Below are positions 1-8,174 of a stretch of 51,283 nt of DNA, one piece after another. How positions within the stretch are numbered: the first letter of the stretch is position 1; every line of letters starts with the position of its first letter. The stretch comes from Lachnospiraceae bacterium (GTDB lineage Bacteria; Bacillota; Clostridia; Lachnospirales; Lachnospiraceae): contig JAFRLH010000056.1 of assembly GCA_017431345.1 (NCBI GenBank), positions 1 through 51,283 on the forward strand. Reading direction: 5' to 3'. Below the pieces are notes generated by a model. The model had not been told where the DNA came from and made no database searches. It worked only from the letters and a program-made list of their open reading frames with translations. Position numbers and translations under genes: made by a program.

Positions 1-6
1 ACAGTA

Positions 7-35
7 ATATACCCTATATAAAAAAAGTATGTCAA
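7..35 (-). promoter_or_regulatory. candidate divergent promoter facing out of the window
   Basis: Read on the minus strand there is a perfect -35 TTGACA (30-35), a 17-nt spacer and GTATAT (7-12); an 18-nt spacer would give TATATT. It points away from the TetR gene toward a gene beyond the left edge. TetR regulators often control such a divergent neighbour, so this is inferred to be the regulator's target. Confidence 0.5.
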
Positions 36-53
36 CACTAATCCCCTTTTTAC

Positions 54-82
54 TTTACCGAATCTTAATTTAGTGCTATATT
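54..82 (+). promoter_or_regulatory. candidate promoter of the TetR gene
   Basis: TTTACC (54-59), 17-nt spacer and TATATT (77-82) lie about 35 nt before the chosen start at 117. The half-sites CACTAA (36-41) and TTAGTG (70-75) flank the promoter as a widely spaced inverted repeat and could be part of an operator, though this is weak. Confidence 0.4.
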
Positions 83-116
83 AAAACAATGGAACACCCT
101 GATGAAAGGTGACATT

Positions 117-698
117 ATGGCAAAGAAACCTTCTACAAAAGACAAAATTATTACAGCTGCATGGCAGCTGTTCCGCGAAAAAGGATATAATGAAACCACG
201 ATCGAGGATATCATAGAGAAGTCCGACACCAGCAAGGGAACGTTTTATCATTACTTTGTCGGCAAGGACGCTCTTTTAAGCTCCCTGTCCACCATCTTCG
301 ATTCATATTACGAGGAATACTATCCGACACTGGATCCGGAGATGAACCGGGTGGACATGCTGATCACCTTATGTAAGAATGTCCATAAAATGATCGGTGA
401 AGATATCCAGCTCAATGTCCTTTCCCATCTGTATTCTTCCCAGGTGGTAACAAAAGGCGACAAGCATCTGCTTGACCGGAACCGTTATTATTACCGGATG
501 ATCCAGGCGATCGCTGAAGAAGGGATCAGAAGGGGCGAGATCGATGCTTCCCTGACGGTCACGGATGTCACAGCAATCTATACGATGTGCGAAAGAGCGA
601 TCATTTATGACTACTGTATCAGCGACGGATCGTTTGATCTCGGGGAATATACCTGCAAGATGATTCCGATCCTGCTGGCCGGTATACGGGCAAAATAA
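117..698 (+). CDS. TetR/AcrR family transcriptional regulator
   Basis: A one-component repressor of the TetR family, expected to bind DNA as a dimer and release it on ligand binding. The N-terminal 50 residues carry the classical helix-turn-helix (TIEDIIEKSDTSKGTFYHYF, ending in the typical GTFYHYF helix). The remaining ~140 residues are a helical ligand/dimer domain of unknown specificity. I chose the ATG at 117 (193 aa) rather than the one at 102 because AAAGGTG (105-111) is well placed as a ribosome binding site for it. The gene is convergent with scpB and divergent from a promoter at the left edge, whose product is the likely regulated gene but lies outside the window. Confidence 0.9.
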   Translation: MAKKPSTKDKIITAAWQLFREKGYNETTIEDIIEKSDTSKGTFYHYFVGKDALLSSLSTIFDSYYEEYYPTLDPEMNRVDMLITLCKNVHKMIGEDIQLNVLSHLYSSQVVTKGDKHLLDRNRYYYRMIQAIAEEGIRRGEIDASLTVTDVTAIYTMCERAIIYDYCISDGSFDLGEYTCKMIPILLAGIRAK

Positions 699-707
699 AG
701 AGCCAGG

Positions 708-778
708 TGAGCCATGGGGACGGTTCTCCGGCTCATTTTTTTACGAAAAAAGAGCCGGAGAACCGTCCCCATGGCTCA
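708..778. terminator. bidirectional double-unit hairpin terminator (REP-like unit)
   Basis: Two inverted copies of a 27-nt unit (708-734 and 752-778) are perfect reverse complements. Between them lie T7 (736-742), ACG and A6 (746-751), so the whole 71 bp can fold as one nearly perfect stem. Each unit can also fold alone (GAGCC pairs with GGCTC, GG with CC) and is followed by a T-run in its own direction. That suits terminators for the convergent TetR and scpB genes. The unit belongs to a dispersed repeat family in this window. Confidence 0.75.
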
Positions 779-785
779 TCCCGGC

Positions 786-1343
786 TCACACTTCCACTTC
801 CGTGCTCTCCTGCTCCGCTTCTTCCGCAAACTCCGCCAGCTTCTCCGCAGAGATATCCGGCAGATCATCTGTCGATGACAAAGCAAAATGCCGCAAAAAC
901 TCTTCCGATGTCCCGAAGAGGATCGGCCGGCCCGGCGCCTCCAGTCTTCCGGCTTCCGCTACCAGTCCGTATTCCACGAGCCTGTTGACCGCATGGTCGG
1001 AATTCACGCCTCTGATCTTTGCGATCTCGGCTTTTGTGACCGGCTGCTTATAGGCAATGATCGCCAGCGTTTCACGAACAGCGTTTGTCAGTACCGGCTT
1101 TCTTGCATGGGAAGCAAGCCTGATCAGCGCATCGTAGCACTCCTTCCTGCTCCCCAGCTGCAGCCGGTCGTCCAGACGAAGCAGTGTGATGCCGCTCTCC
1201 TCCGATGCCAGCCTCGCTTCCAGTGCATCCGCCGCCTCCTCTATTTCCTTCTCCTCCGCATCCAACGCTTCGGCAAGTTCTTTCTTCGAGACCGAACTGC
1301 CCATCGCGAACAGGATCCCTTCTATCATTCCGTCAAGCTTCAT
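786..1343 (-). CDS. scpB: segregation and condensation protein B (ScpB)
   Basis: ScpB is the winged-helix subunit of the SMC-ScpA-ScpB condensin complex that compacts and segregates the nucleoid. The 185-residue protein has the two winged-helix domains of the family, with the conserved stretch ETLAIIAYKQPVTKAEI and IRGVNSDHAV in the middle and LGRPILFGTSEEFL-like sequence (here APGRPILFGTSEEFLRHF) near residue 145. The acidic C-terminal tail is usual. Its ATG overlaps the stop codon of scpA by one base (TAATG), which implies translational coupling. It ends 8 nt before the large bidirectional terminator. Confidence 0.96.
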   Translation of the reverse strand: MKLDGMIEGILFAMGSSVSKKELAEALDAEEKEIEEAADALEARLASEESGITLLRLDDRLQLGSRKECYDALIRLASHARKPVLTNAVRETLAIIAYKQPVTKAEIAKIRGVNSDHAVNRLVEYGLVAEAGRLEAPGRPILFGTSEEFLRHFALSSTDDLPDISAEKLAEFAEEAEQESTEVEV

Positions 1344-2128
1344 TATATATCCTCTGCAAACTCCGATACGATCTCCTCTGAGTGAGTCTCTCCTTCCATC
1401 AGGATGAAATCATCCCTGGTCGAATCCTCTGTCAGTTTCAGATCGCCGGTCCTGATCAGTTCCAGCACTGCAAGGAAGGTGACCACAACTTCCAGTTTCG
1501 TCACTCCTGTTCCCAGCAGTTCCCTGAAAGACTGCCTTTTCCCGCCTTTCAGCTTCCCTCTTACATGTTTGATCCGTTCTCCGATATTAACCGTCTGCCG
1601 TTTGATCTTTCCGAACCGGCTTTTTTCATGATCGATCTTGTCTTCGCGTCTCTTCATAACATCGTCGAAGATCGCCTTCAGACGTGCAAGCGACACATCT
1701 CCGAGAAGTTCGTCAAGATCCACCGGCGGCCGGTAAGCCCTGACTTCCGCCGGAAGATCCTCTCCATGGACCATGACCCGGATCCCATCGACTTCATAAT
1801 CGGCCAGTTCTTCCCCCAGATGCCTGTATTTCTTGTACTCGATCAGCCTTTCGACAAGTTCAGCCCTCGGATCGCCTTCCTCTTCTTCTTTTTCCTCCGC
1901 CGGCAGAAGCATTCTCGCCTTAATATCCAGCAGCGTGGCAGCCATGACAAGAAAATCGCTCACAAGATCCAGATCCTCATGCGGCATAGCGGATACGTAT
2001 TCGATATACTGATCCGTGATCTGCACGATCGGGATATCATAGATGCTCACTTTATTTTTTTCGATCAAATGAAGCAGAAGATCCAGCGGACCTTCAAACA
2101 CTTCAAGCTTAAATGCAAGCGTTTCCAT
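1343..2128 (-). CDS. scpA: segregation and condensation protein A (ScpA)
   Basis: ScpA is the kleisin that bridges the head domains of the SMC dimer and binds ScpB. The 261-residue protein starts with the family signature FEGPLDLLLHLIEKNKVSIYDIP and has DLVSDFLVMAATLLDIKARMLLP at about residues 58-80, then an acidic linker. The C-terminal winged helix ends in the expected VVTFLAVLELIRTGDL segment. It is separated by a single nucleotide from the upstream phosphoesterase gene and overlaps scpB by one base, so the three are certainly one transcript. Confidence 0.97.
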   Translation of the reverse strand: METLAFKLEVFEGPLDLLLHLIEKNKVSIYDIPIVQITDQYIEYVSAMPHEDLDLVSDFLVMAATLLDIKARMLLPAEEKEEEEGDPRAELVERLIEYKKYRHLGEELADYEVDGIRVMVHGEDLPAEVRAYRPPVDLDELLGDVSLARLKAIFDDVMKRREDKIDHEKSRFGKIKRQTVNIGERIKHVRGKLKGGKRQSFRELLGTGVTKLEVVVTFLAVLELIRTGDLKLTEDSTRDDFILMEGETHSEEIVSEFAEDI

Positions 2129-2129
2129 C

Positions 2130-2954
2130 TCATGCTTTCCTTGTCAACGTGATATAGACCGCTTCCGGCGGATTGTTGAACCGCAGCGGAATGGTATGTG
2201 TACCGAGTCCGGCGCTGACGATCATTTTTCCGTTCTGCATCTGATACAGTCCCTTGTCATAGGCAGGGAACAGTTTCCAGCCTGTACTGATCACACCGCC
2301 GAGAACAGGGAGCCTCATCTGACCGCCGTGATAATGCCCTGACAGCGTAAGATCCGCGCCCCATTCATCATAATTATCATGATATGTGGGCGTGTGGGCC
2401 AGCAGTATCTGAAAATGTTCCGGATCCGGATCTCCGGCAAGCCTGCTGACAACTGACGCGGCAAGCGCATCATGTCCTCTGCCGAAATACCGCAGCGGGA
2501 GTGAAAGGCCTGTGAGCCGGATCACTTCATTCCCCTTATGCAGTTTTACGGAACGGTTGTCCAGGAACCGGACTCCCGCCGACTCCAGTGTGTTCTTAAA
2601 ATCATCGAAAGATTCGGTATGCCTTCTTTCCGGATCTTTCCATCTGGCTTCATGATTGCCGATACTGTAATATACCGGTGCCATCTCTGCCAGTCTGAGC
2701 ACCAGATCCAGCGCGTTCCCGCACTCGGTATCGTGAACCCCTCTCTTCCTTTCGGTGATCATATCTCCGCCCAGCAGGATCGCATCCGGACGGCGCTTTC
2801 CGATGTTCTCCTTCACCAGGCTGTTATTTCCGCCCACACAAACATCATGAAGATCCGCAAGATAAGCGAATGTAAATCCGTCAAAGGCCCGGCCGATCTT
2901 CTCCGAAGCGATGACATATTCGGTTGTGATGAGTTTGTTGAATTTAAACGACAA
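2130..2954 (-). CDS. metallophosphoesterase (YkuE-like)
   Basis: A calcineurin-like binuclear metallophosphoesterase of 274 residues. All metal-binding motifs can be read in order: DLHD (about 34), GGD (62), GNHE (101), LLAHTP (about 186) and GHYHGG (206-211). No clear signal peptide is present, although related YkuE proteins are membrane- or wall-associated. The substrate cannot be told from the sequence. It lies 26 nt after the Nudix gene and 1 nt before scpA, so it belongs to the nudix-phosphoesterase-scpA-scpB operon. Confidence 0.9.
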   Translation of the reverse strand: MSFKFNKLITTEYVIASEKIGRAFDGFTFAYLADLHDVCVGGNNSLVKENIGKRRPDAILLGGDMITERKRGVHDTECGNALDLVLRLAEMAPVYYSIGNHEARWKDPERRHTESFDDFKNTLESAGVRFLDNRSVKLHKGNEVIRLTGLSLPLRYFGRGHDALAASVVSRLAGDPDPEHFQILLAHTPTYHDNYDEWGADLTLSGHYHGGQMRLPVLGGVISTGWKLFPAYDKGLYQMQNGKMIVSAGLGTHTIPLRFNNPPEAVYITLTRKA

Positions 2955-2980
2955 GCTGCCTCACTCCATCCATTCATGCC

Positions 2981-3514
2981 TTACTTTATAAAAGCAAGAT
3001 ATGCCAATATGCCTGCGACCGTCTTGGAATCCGTCATTTTCTGCTGCCTGATCATATCCAGCAGCTCTTCCGGCGTAAATTCATACAGTTCGATCTCTTC
3101 ATCGACATCCAGATGCTGCTCTGTCTTCTGAAGATCCAGCGCCGCAAAGATCCCGATCTTTTCGTTGCAGAAAGCAACTGTCGTATTCACCGTGATCAGC
3201 GGAAGCAGCTTCCCGGCAATGTATCCGGTCTCTTCCTCCAGCTCCCTCGCCGCGCATACTTCCATCGGCTCGTCCGCAGCATCGCGCTTTCCGGCCGGCA
3301 GTTCATAAGTGAAACGGTCCAGCGCATTGCGGTACTGTTTTACCAGAAGGATCTTTCCTTCCGCCGTCACCGGAACAACGGCGGCGGCGCCGACATGATC
3401 GATATAATCCCAGACGGATTCGCGGCCGTCCGAAAACCGTACATTATCTTTATATACTTCTATGATTCTGCCTTTGTAGGCAAGGGTCCTTTTCACTCTT
3501 TCCACAGGTTCCAT
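2981..3514 (-). CDS. Nudix hydrolase, ADP-ribose pyrophosphatase type
   Basis: A 177-residue Nudix hydrolase of the ADP-ribose pyrophosphatase (NudF-like) subgroup, expected to split ADP-ribose into AMP and ribose-5-phosphate. The N-terminal beta strands (KRTLAYKGRIIEVYKDNVRF) and the Nudix helix (GKRDAADE...REleEETGY, about residues 75-98) are clear. The catalytic REXXEEXG is intact, but the loop before it is one residue longer than the GX5E consensus. The ATG follows AGGGGAGAAG, a good ribosome binding site. It is the first gene of the operon leading to scpB. Confidence 0.9.
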   Translation of the reverse strand: MEPVERVKRTLAYKGRIIEVYKDNVRFSDGRESVWDYIDHVGAAAVVPVTAEGKILLVKQYRNALDRFTYELPAGKRDAADEPMEVCAARELEEETGYIAGKLLPLITVNTTVAFCNEKIGIFAALDLQKTEQHLDVDEEIELYEFTPEELLDMIRQQKMTDSKTVAGILAYLAFIK

Positions 3515-3589
3515 TTTTCTTCTCCCCTCGTGTCATAAGGAAGTGCTGATTGAAAAACGGCAGCCGCATTCTGCCCCGAAAGCAGAAGC

Positions 3590-3615
3590 AGCCGGAGAGA
3601 CTATGCTCTCCGGCT
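3590..3615 (-). terminator. hairpin after rny, possible terminator
   Basis: A perfect 10-bp stem (590-599 with 606-615, AGCCGGAGAG/CTCTCCGGCT) with a 6-nt loop sits 13 nt after the rny stop codon. The following minus-strand sequence is only moderately T-rich, so it may end transcription inefficiently or protect the 3' end. Confidence 0.55.
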
Positions 3616-3628
3616 GATTTTCCGTCTC

Positions 3629-5179
3629 CTACTTCGCGTAATCCACTGCACGGGATTCGCGAATCACGCTGACCTTTATCTGTCCCGGATATTCCAGCTC
3701 GGATTCGATCTGTTTTGAAATGTCACGAGCCATCAAAACCATATCGTCATCACTGACCTGTTCCGGCACTACCATGATACGTACCTCACGTCCGGCCTGC
3801 ACCGCAAAGGATTTTTCGACTCCCTTGTAGGAATTCGTGATCTCCTCAAGCTGCTTCAGCCTGTTCGCGTACGTCTCCAGCGTCTCTCTTCTGGCTCCGG
3901 GTCTGGCTGCCGATATGGTATCCGCCGCCTGAACGATACAGGAAATCAGGCTTGTCGGTTCCACATCTCCGTGATGGGATTCCACCGCATTGATAACAGT
4001 GGCGGATTCCTTGTACTTCCGGCAGAGATCTGCGCCGATCTGTACGTGGGATCCTTCCATATCGTGATCCAGGCTCTTTCCTATATCATGCAGAAGTCCG
4101 GCACGTTTTGCGACGCGGACATCCAGTCCCATTTCTCCTGCCAGAAGACCTGACAGATGGGCCACCTCTATGGAATGCTTCAGTGCGTTCTGACCATAAC
4201 TGGTACGGAAACGCATCTTTCCAAGCAGACGCACGAGCTCCGGATGAATGCCATGTACGCCGACTTCGAGAAGAGCATTTTCTCCCTCTTCGCGGATCAT
4301 GGCTTCCACTTCTCTTTGTGCCTTTTCCACACTCTCTTCGATCCGCGCCGGATGGATACGTCCGTCCGTAATGAGCTTCTCCAGAGCGATCTTCGCGATC
4401 TCTCTGCGCATCGGATCAAAGCCCGAAAGGATGACTGCTTCAGGGGTATCATCGATGATCAGATCAATGCCCGTAAGCGTCTCCAGAGTACGGATGTTCC
4501 TTCCTTCACGTCCGATGATGCGGCCCTTCATTTCATCATTGGGCAGCTGCACCACGGAGATCGTGGATTCGGCAACATGATCGGCCGCACATTTCTGAAT
4601 GGCGGTCACGATACATTCTCTGGCCTTCTTCGATGCTTCCTCCTTTGCCCGCGTCTCCATTTCGCGGATCATCTTCGCAGTGTCGTGCTTTACATCTTCC
4701 TCCACGCTGCGCAGCAGGTATTCCTTCGCCTGATCCGCAGTCAGTCCCGATACCCGTTCCAGTTCGGCCTGCTGCTTTTCGATCAGCGCTTCCACCTCCT
4801 GCGTTTTTGCCTTCAGTTTCTCCTCTTTTGCTGCAAAACTGTTCTCTCGTCTTTCCATAGCGTCCAGCTTTTTATCAAGGCTCTCTTCCTTGTTCACCAG
4901 ACGTCTTTCAGAACGCTGAAGCTCTGCCCGCCTTTCCCTGGTCTCTTTTTCCAGTTCGTTCTTTGCCTTCAGATTTTCCTCTTTGGCTTCGAGCAGTGTT
5001 TCCCGTTTTTTAGTCTCAGCGGTCTTTTCGGCTTCGTCTATGATCTCCCTGGCTCTGTCCTCCGCGGATCCGATCTTTTTTTCGTAGACCTGTTTCCTGT
5101 AAAGAGAAGAGAGGAGCCATGTCACGACGGCAGTAATCAGTATCGCCACGACACATGCGACTATAGTTTGACTAGTCAC
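3629..5179 (-). CDS. rny: ribonuclease Y
   Basis: RNase Y is the membrane-anchored endoribonuclease that starts mRNA decay in many Firmicutes. The 516-residue protein has an N-terminal transmembrane helix (about 5-25), a long charged coiled coil (30-185), a KH domain with the GREGRN loop ([15 protein letters not shown], about 217-232) and an HD domain with [11 protein letters not shown] (about 358-368). The last residues [12 protein letters not shown] are those of the family. Translation starts at a GTG preceded by AAGGAGG at ideal spacing. The length is normal and no key residue is missing. It has its own strong promoter. Confidence 0.97.
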   Translation of the reverse strand: MTSQTIVACVVAILITAVVTWLLSSLYRKQVYEKKIGSAEDRAREIIDEAEKTAETKKRETLLEAKEENLKAKNELEKETRERRAELQRSERRLVNKEESLDKKLDAMERRENSFAAKEEKLKAKTQEVEALIEKQQAELERVSGLTADQAKEYLLRSVEEDVKHDTAKMIREMETRAKEEASKKARECIVTAIQKCAADHVAESTISVVQLPNDEMKGRIIGREGRNIRTLETLTGIDLIIDDTPEAVILSGFDPMRREIAKIALEKLITDGRIHPARIEESVEKAQREVEAMIREEGENALLEVGVHGIHPELVRLLGKMRFRTSYGQNALKHSIEVAHLSGLLAGEMGLDVRVAKRAGLLHDIGKSLDHDMEGSHVQIGADLCRKYKESATVINAVESHHGDVEPTSLISCIVQAADTISAARPGARRETLETYANRLKQLEEITNSYKGVEKSFAVQAGREVRIMVVPEQVSDDDMVLMARDISKQIESELEYPGQIKVSVIRESRAVDYAK

Positions 5180-5295
5180 AGGAGCACCTCCTTATTTAGT
5201 TTTCATTGTACAAAATCATGCAAATTTAGTGATATCTGCCCGGCAGGATGTCAGTTTGGCATGCCTTACCGTGTTGAAATCAATACAACTATTTT

Positions 5296-5324
5296 ATATT
5301 AATCTTTTTTATGGTCCGTGTCAA
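5296..5324 (-). promoter_or_regulatory. rny promoter
   Basis: Minus-strand TTGACA (319-324), exact 17-nt spacer and TAATAT (296-301) form a near-consensus sigma-A promoter about 115 nt before the GTG start of rny. Confidence 0.75.
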
Positions 5325-5343
5325 GATATCTGAAATGTATATC

Positions 5344-5355
5344 AGACCGCGGTCT
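5344..5355. promoter_or_regulatory. 12-bp palindrome upstream of the rny promoter
   Basis: AGACCGCGGTCT is a perfect palindrome 20 bp upstream of the rny -35 box and 22 bp after the end of the preceding gene. It has no T-run, so it is more likely a protein site or a chance palindrome than a terminator. Confidence 0.3.
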
Positions 5356-5376
5356 AAGGGGTTTTCTGCGGGATTT

Positions 5377-6525
5377 TCAGGAAAGATAATAGTACCGCGA
5401 AGGCCTGGATACAAAAGTTTTTCCGCCGGTGCGCTTTACGGCGGCGACGGAAATATAATACGTTTTTCCGATCTTCAACGCCTTTCCGCCATATCGTTTC
5501 AGGGTAAAATGCGCCTTTTTTACAGTCTTTACGCACTTCATCCCGGACAGCCTGTCCGGCGCCTTTTCCGAAACATAGATCCTGTAGGATTCCGCCCCTT
5601 TGACGCCCTTCCAGCGGATCTTTATCCTTCTGCCGTTCCTTTTCAGTTTCACAGTCCTTACATTGCCGCAGAAATACGTCCGGCCGGACCACGGGCCGGC
5701 AGCCGTTCCCTCTGCCAGTGCGACGGTCCCCCTCACACGGATCCCGTAAAATGCGCCGTCCTTCAGACGGCTGTCCCCGATCCATGCCGTGTTCCTGATG
5801 CTTGTGCCGGCAAATATCTTTTTCCCGCTGCTGTCTGAGATCTCGTATTCATAGCCGGCTGCTGCCGGACTCACGTCCCAGGAAAAATATGCGCTTCCAT
5901 TACCGAGACGGTTCTTTTTATACTCCGGCGCTTTCAGTTTCGCAGGCAATGTCCGAAAGGTCAGACCGCTCTCAAAACGGCTGCCGTCTGCACAGTATTT
6001 TGCTGTCTTTTTCACCGGAATAATACAGATCCGGTATCTTTCATCCTCCCGCGGCAGTTTGATCCTTCCGTATTCGGAAGCCGTGAGATGTTCATTGAAA
6101 ATATGTCCGGCCGCGTCTGCCCCGCTGATCCTGTAAGCATCGGCATGCGGGACTTTTTCCCATGACACCGTAACATAGTTCCTGCCGGAGCCTGTCTGTA
6201 CTGCAGATTTTATGCTGCCTTTCGGGGCGGTGACAACAGAGACCGGGCGGCTGTTCCCCAGCCTCACATAATAGCGGCTCCCTTCATAGAGACCTTTGAG
6301 TTCATATTCCGAAGCAGAGAGCGTTCTCGTCTTCTCCTTCCAGTCCGCATAGATTCCGTACGGCGAAGTACTGATTCTGATTGCTGCGTCCGCCGGCGTG
6401 CCGGAGACTTCTATTCTCACCCTGCTGCAGTCCGCATACGTTTGTTTTATGTTCACCGCTGCGCTGACGCGGCAGGGAAGGAGGACAGCAGTGAGTAAAA
6501 ATGCAAACGGCAGTATTTTATTCAT
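5377..6525 (-). CDS. secreted protein with fibronectin type III-like domains
   Basis: A 382-residue exported protein of unknown role. Residues 1-22 form a signal peptide ending in VSA. The rest consists of about four beta-sandwich repeats with the FN3-like pattern: W-K-V-x-G/H-A-x-x-Y-x-I (VSWEKVPHADAYRIS, FSWDVSPAAAGYEYEIS, IRWKGVKGAESYRIYVS). Such domains in Clostridia usually decorate cell-surface proteins. There is no sortase motif, catalytic motif or anchor. Its start codon lies inside the end of the upstream membrane-protein gene (8-nt overlap), so the two are translationally coupled and probably act together at the cell envelope. Confidence 0.7.
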   Translation of the reverse strand: MNKILPFAFLLTAVLLPCRVSAAVNIKQTYADCSRVRIEVSGTPADAAIRISTSPYGIYADWKEKTRTLSASEYELKGLYEGSRYYVRLGNSRPVSVVTAPKGSIKSAVQTGSGRNYVTVSWEKVPHADAYRISGADAAGHIFNEHLTASEYGRIKLPREDERYRICIIPVKKTAKYCADGSRFESGLTFRTLPAKLKAPEYKKNRLGNGSAYFSWDVSPAAAGYEYEISDSSGKKIFAGTSIRNTAWIGDSRLKDGAFYGIRVRGTVALAEGTAAGPWSGRTYFCGNVRTVKLKRNGRRIKIRWKGVKGAESYRIYVSEKAPDRLSGMKCVKTVKKAHFTLKRYGGKALKIGKTYYISVAAVKRTGGKTFVSRPSRYYYLS

Positions 6526-7174
6526 CCTTCAGCTTTCCTTCTTTCTGGGTCTCTTTCTTTTTCTTCCTGCTGCTCTTTTTTGCTTCGGTACTCCTGGAAG
6601 CACTTTTCTTTTTCGCAGCAGAGGCGGTCTTTTTTGCAGATTTACTGCCGGAAGATTTTTTTCTTACCGCAGTTCGCGAACGTGTTTCCGGCGATGCCTC
6701 CGGCTCCGTCCTTATATCGGCAGATACCTCTGTCAAATCTTCCGCCGACACTTCCGCGGACGTTTCCGGCAGTGTGGTTTCAGCAGTCTCCTGATTTACC
6801 TTCTCCGTCTGTCCCGCAGCAGTCGTTTCCGCCATCAGTTCCGAGAGTCTGTTTTCATAAACGGTGGCGGAAACGGTCTCAGAGGACGATTCCGTTGGAG
6901 CAGCGGAAGTTTCGGTCTCCGGCGGCAGCGTTTCCGGCGGTAATGTCTCCGGCGGCAGCGTCTCCACTGTATATTCCTCCGTTTCCTCTTCCGTGAAGAA
7001 TTCCGTTTCATATACTTCCGTCACCGGGAATGCACCTGCCCCGGTCTCCGCCGCGGCTGTCTCCTCTTCTTCTCCGCCAATAAAAAATGCCCCTGCTGAA
7101 ACAATGATCAGCAGAAGCATGACTGCCTGCGCAGCATACAATATGAATTCTCCTTTTGGCGGCCGCAGTTTCAT
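6518..7174 (-). CDS. single-pass membrane protein with acidic stalk and basic tail
   Basis: I do not recognise this 218-residue protein. After a short cytoplasmic N-terminus (MKLRPPKGEF) comes one transmembrane helix (about 11-33), then a long Glu/Thr/Ser-rich low-complexity stalk (34-165) that includes three tandem TLPPE units. The final ~50 residues (KKSSGSKSAKKTASAAKKK and onward) are rich in Lys, Ser and Ala and strongly basic, like a histone H1 tail. The predicted topology puts the tail outside, where it could bind anionic wall polymers, extracellular DNA or the acidic stalks of its neighbours. This is speculation. It is coupled to the FN3-like secreted gene downstream. Confidence 0.6.
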   Translation of the reverse strand: MKLRPPKGEFILYAAQAVMLLLIIVSAGAFFIGGEEEETAAAETGAGAFPVTEVYETEFFTEEETEEYTVETLPPETLPPETLPPETETSAAPTESSSETVSATVYENRLSELMAETTAAGQTEKVNQETAETTLPETSAEVSAEDLTEVSADIRTEPEASPETRSRTAVRKKSSGSKSAKKTASAAKKKSASRSTEAKKSSRKKKKETQKEGKLKDE

Positions 7175-7198
7175 GTTCTTTCCTCCCCCTGTAAGATG

Positions 7199-7220
7199 AA
7201 AAAACGGACATTTCTGTCCG
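7199..7220 (-). terminator. rho-independent terminator or leader attenuator
   Basis: A perfect 6-bp stem CGGACA/TGTCCG (205-210, 215-220) with loop TTTC is followed on the minus strand by six T (7199-7204). It lies about 125 nt after the stop of the 7346-8101 gene but only 24 nt before the ATG of the 6518-7174 gene. It either ends the upstream transcript or attenuates the downstream pair. Confidence 0.65.
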
Positions 7221-7345
7221 CTTTTGCTTCAACCTTATACTATCACATCCGCCAGGTCTGGTGCGGTCATTTCTTGTCACCGGCAGTCACCGCCGGTTCC
7301 GGGTTTATTCTCATCAACCGTTCTCTTCCGCCGTCTGTCCCGGGA

Positions 7346-8101
7346 TCAGGCTTTTGCGCTTCCCCTTACCGGCTCACCCTTCAGTCTTTTCTTATAAGCG
7401 CAGGTCACATCCCTGCAGTTCTCGCACTTCAGCACACGGTTCGATCCCTCCCAGAAACGTTCCGGATGCGCGCTGTAAATGATCTCCCAGTGAATGAGAA
7501 CGATCAGTGACATGAAGAACAGGCTCCAGCTGAAGAAATTCTTGATGAACAGCATCGGCGTGAACATCATGAAATGTCCCCAGTCGTAGATGCGGCAGTT
7601 CACGCAGCATTTCCCTTTCATGATATACGTCTGGAACGGACAGAATAACAGGATGCAGATATAGTCGCTGAGGAAATAGAATGCTGTCAGCAGAAGCAGC
7701 TCCGCTTCATGGATGATCCCGATCAGATAAAGCAGCCCGAAGACCGCATTGAAGAGCAGCCACACCAGCAGCACTCTCCAGGCACGGCGGTTCTGCGCCT
7801 GTACATACCGCAGCAGCGACAGCTCCTCGTACGATTCCACAGGCACGTAATTTTCTTCTTTCATCTTGAGCCACGCCATCGTCCTGCTCTTGGCGTCTCC
7901 CGGAATCAGGTGAAAGAGCATGATCACCATGAAGATCGCCCAGAGGATGTGCAGCGGAGAAATTCCTGCATGAAAAGGATTCTGCAGCACCGAAGTGATC
8001 CATTCCCTTCGATAGATATACAGTACAACGAATCCCAGAAAAATAACCAGTCTGAGAATGAATTTTCCCGTATACAGCTTCAGTTTATAAGTGCGCTTCA
8101 T
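7346..8101 (-). CDS. multipass membrane protein with conserved cysteine motifs
   Basis: A 251-residue integral membrane protein I cannot name. Hydrophobic helices are visible at about 12-30, 48-66, 106-130, 133-152 and 180-200. Two cysteine clusters stand out: CPFQTYIMKGKCCVNC (about 154-169) and CENCRDVTC near the C-terminus (about 226-234). Both resemble metal or cluster ligands and both are predicted on the same side of the membrane. The conserved-looking DWGHFMMFTP segment follows the first cluster. It is the last gene after prmA (73-nt gap) and may be read from the heat-shock operon. A redox or metal-binding role is only inferred. Confidence 0.6.
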   Translation of the reverse strand: MKRTYKLKLYTGKFILRLVIFLGFVVLYIYRREWITSVLQNPFHAGISPLHILWAIFMVIMLFHLIPGDAKSRTMAWLKMKEENYVPVESYEELSLLRYVQAQNRRAWRVLLVWLLFNAVFGLLYLIGIIHEAELLLLTAFYFLSDYICILLFCPFQTYIMKGKCCVNCRIYDWGHFMMFTPMLFIKNFFSWSLFFMSLIVLIHWEIIYSAHPERFWEGSNRVLKCENCRDVTCAYKKRLKGEPVRGSAKA

Positions 8102-8174
8102 TTTTATCCTCCCGCTCAGAGAAAGATCTAAAACGCAAATCTTCTGTCTGTAAAATGGTTCCGCCGGCCGGGTA

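Noticed and set aside
709-988. Plus-strand frame just after tetR
   Set aside because: It runs through the hairpin and is antisense to scpB; composition is not protein-like.
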